A stretch of 6,473 nt of DNA, from NCBI GenBank assembly GCA_900768735.1, contig CAAGDZ010000328.1:1-6473 (forward strand), written 5' to 3'. Positions 5,478 to 6,473 of this stretch are shown piece after piece. Source of the stretch: Oscillospiraceae bacterium (lineage in GTDB: Bacteria; Bacillota; Clostridia; Oscillospirales; Ruminococcaceae). A program made the position numbers and the translations under genes. Every line of letters starts with the position of its first letter. Positions within the stretch are counted from its first letter, which is position 1. The notes beneath the pieces are model-generated. The model was not told where the DNA came from. It made no database searches and was given only the letters and a program-made list of their open reading frames with translations.

Positions 5478-6473
5478 TTGGCAGTAAAAAAGCTCAATAT
5501 ACCGGCTCAGGTTTCGGGCGTGCTGAAAACAATAGAGAGCGAGGGCTGCCGCGCATACATAGTCGGGCAGTGCGTAAGCGAGCTGCTGAGAGGCGGCACA
5601 CCGATGGACTACGATATAATCACAAACGCGGATTTTGAGGAGATGCAGTACATCTTCCGCGATACGCGCATAGTTTCGCGCGACCGCAGAATGAGCAGCG
5701 TGATGGTGTCGGTGCTCGGAATGGTGATACAGGTATCTTCCTACAAAAGCGGGATAGAAAACGGCACGGCGGTATACACCGACAACTACCTTTTCGACCT
5801 TGCGGGGCGGGATTTTTCGGTAAACGCGATAGCCTACCACCCGCGCAGAGGCTTTAAGGATCCGTTTGACGGAATGGAGTGCATAAACGGTGAGACGATT
5901 ACGCTGAAAGCGATAGGCGAATATCCCGTAAAGCTATGGAAGGAAAACGACCTTGACGAAAACGAGCTTACCTTAAAGCTCGAGCCGCAGTCCTGCTTTG
6001 TGTCAAATCCCGCAAATATTTTAAACGCGCTTATCTTTCTCGGCGGAGAAAATTATTCGATAGACACGGTGACCGCGGACGCGGTGAACAGGAACGCGGA
6101 GCTTCTCAAAACCCTGCCGGCGGACGAACTTCTCCAGCTGTTTACAAAGCTGCTGCTGACAAGGAACATATCTAAGGTTATGACGGAATTTCCCGATGTG
6201 TTTCTGACTGTAGTACCGGAGCTTCGCAAGTGCCCGGAGTTTGAGCCGAAAACAGGCGGCTGCTCACTCTGGGAGCATATAGCGCGGAGCGTGGAGTTTT
6301 CCCCGCCGTATGCGGATATGAGGTATGCGATGCTGTTTCACAACAGCGGAAAGCCCGACTGCTACAGCGAGGACGGCACGGCGGAATACTATTACGGACA
6401 CGTTGAGCGCGGCCGCATACTTGCGGGCTTGTTTTTTGACAATGTAAAGGCAGAGAGAGCCTTGCGCGACAGC
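5478..6473 (+). CDS. CCA-adding-enzyme-like protein with degenerate active-site motifs, 3' end cut by window
   Basis: A 332-codon 5' part of a class II nucleotidyltransferase/poly(A) polymerase-fold protein; the frame is open to the window edge. Seen in order: AYIVGQCVSELL (26-37), where the family normally has a VGGxVRDxLL pattern; DYDI (44-47), keeping the metal-binding DxD; DLAGRDFSVNAIAY (107-120), RRD reduced to GRD; DPFDG (128-132). The nucleotide-reading EDxxR...R...RF stretch is not visible; SNPANILNALIF (176-187) lies where it should be, after an unusual acidic insert (about 155-170). The C-terminal region has an HD-domain framework, WEHIARS (265-271), LFHNSGKP (286-293) and YYGH (305-308), as in long Clostridia CCA enzymes, but the HD pair is HN (288-289). 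The fold assignment is firm; CCA addition is doubtful. It may be a second, repurposed paralogue. It lies 145 nt after the PP-loop gene, past element B, so operon membership is uncertain. Confidence 0.8.
   Translation, partial: MAVKKLNIPAQVSGVLKTIESEGCRAYIVGQCVSELLRGGTPMDYDIITNADFEEMQYIFRDTRIVSRDRRMSSVMVSVLGMVIQVSSYKSGIENGTAVYTDNYLFDLAGRDFSVNAIAYHPRRGFKDPFDGMECINGETITLKAIGEYPVKLWKENDLDENELTLKLEPQSCFVSNPANILNALIFLGGENYSIDTVTADAVNRNAELLKTLPADELLQLFTKLLLTRNISKVMTEFPDVFLTVVPELRKCPEFEPKTGGCSLWEHIARSVEFSPPYADMRYAMLFHNSGKPDCYSEDGTAEYYYGHVERGRILAGLFFDNVKAERALRDS

Noticed and set aside
5349..5840. 163-residue minus-strand frame
   Set aside because: It is antisense to the well-supported nucleotidyltransferase-like gene and its N- or C-terminal part is just translated repeat.
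5900..6020. Frameshift hiding a normal EDxxR motif in the CCA-like gene
   Set aside because: The frame is open and codon use is even across the region, downstream residues align again without a shift, and other frames did not show RFxEDALR-like residues.

Overview
The window looks like chromosomal DNA from a Gram-positive anaerobe of class Clostridia. An Oscillospiraceae/Ruminococcus-type gut bacterium is my best inference, but no rRNA or marker gene is present to prove it. The grounds are strong AGG-type ribosome binding sites, a TTG start, a lipoprotein membrane-fusion protein paired with a very large FtsX-type permease, and G/C-rich intergenic repeats among moderately AT-leaning genes. All genes seen are on the + strand.

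Layout. Bases 1-539 are non-coding. They hold a near-consensus promoter pointing left out of the window (so a divergent gene lies outside), three TGTACA boxes, helix-phased A-tracts, a possible rightward promoter, a G/C-tract element, two tandem copies of a 66-bp hairpin-bearing repeat, and a second possible promoter close to the first gene. Bases 540-5332 form a probable operon with gaps of 47, 19 and 2 nt: a lipoprotein adaptor of an efflux ABC system, a 921-residue FtsX/MacB-type permease, a 76-residue two-helix membrane protein, and a TtcA-family PP-loop protein with the cysteines expected for an Fe-S cluster. No ATPase subunit for the transporter is present. Bases 5333-5477 carry a second G/C-rich repeat that resembles the upstream element in inverted orientation. 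Bases 5478-6473 are the 5' part (332 codons, open at the window edge) of a gene of the tRNA nucleotidyltransferase/poly(A) polymerase superfamily starting at TTG.

How the genes fit together. The first two genes make an adaptor plus permease, which should work with an ATPase encoded elsewhere to export a substrate or act on the cell envelope. The last two concern tRNA: thiolation, and a CCA-enzyme-like fold.

The most interesting item is the last gene. It keeps the fold landmarks of a CCA-adding enzyme (DYD, RDFSVNAIAY, DPFDG, and an HD-domain framework) but has lost most residues that choose the nucleotide (GG to GQ, VRD to VSE, RRD to GRD, no EDxxR) and the HD aspartate (HD to HN). It may be a repurposed relative rather than an ordinary CCA enzyme. 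The second most interesting item is the family of structured G/C-rich intergenic elements, present here in two diverged, oppositely oriented copies, one of which carries the 66-bp tandem duplication.
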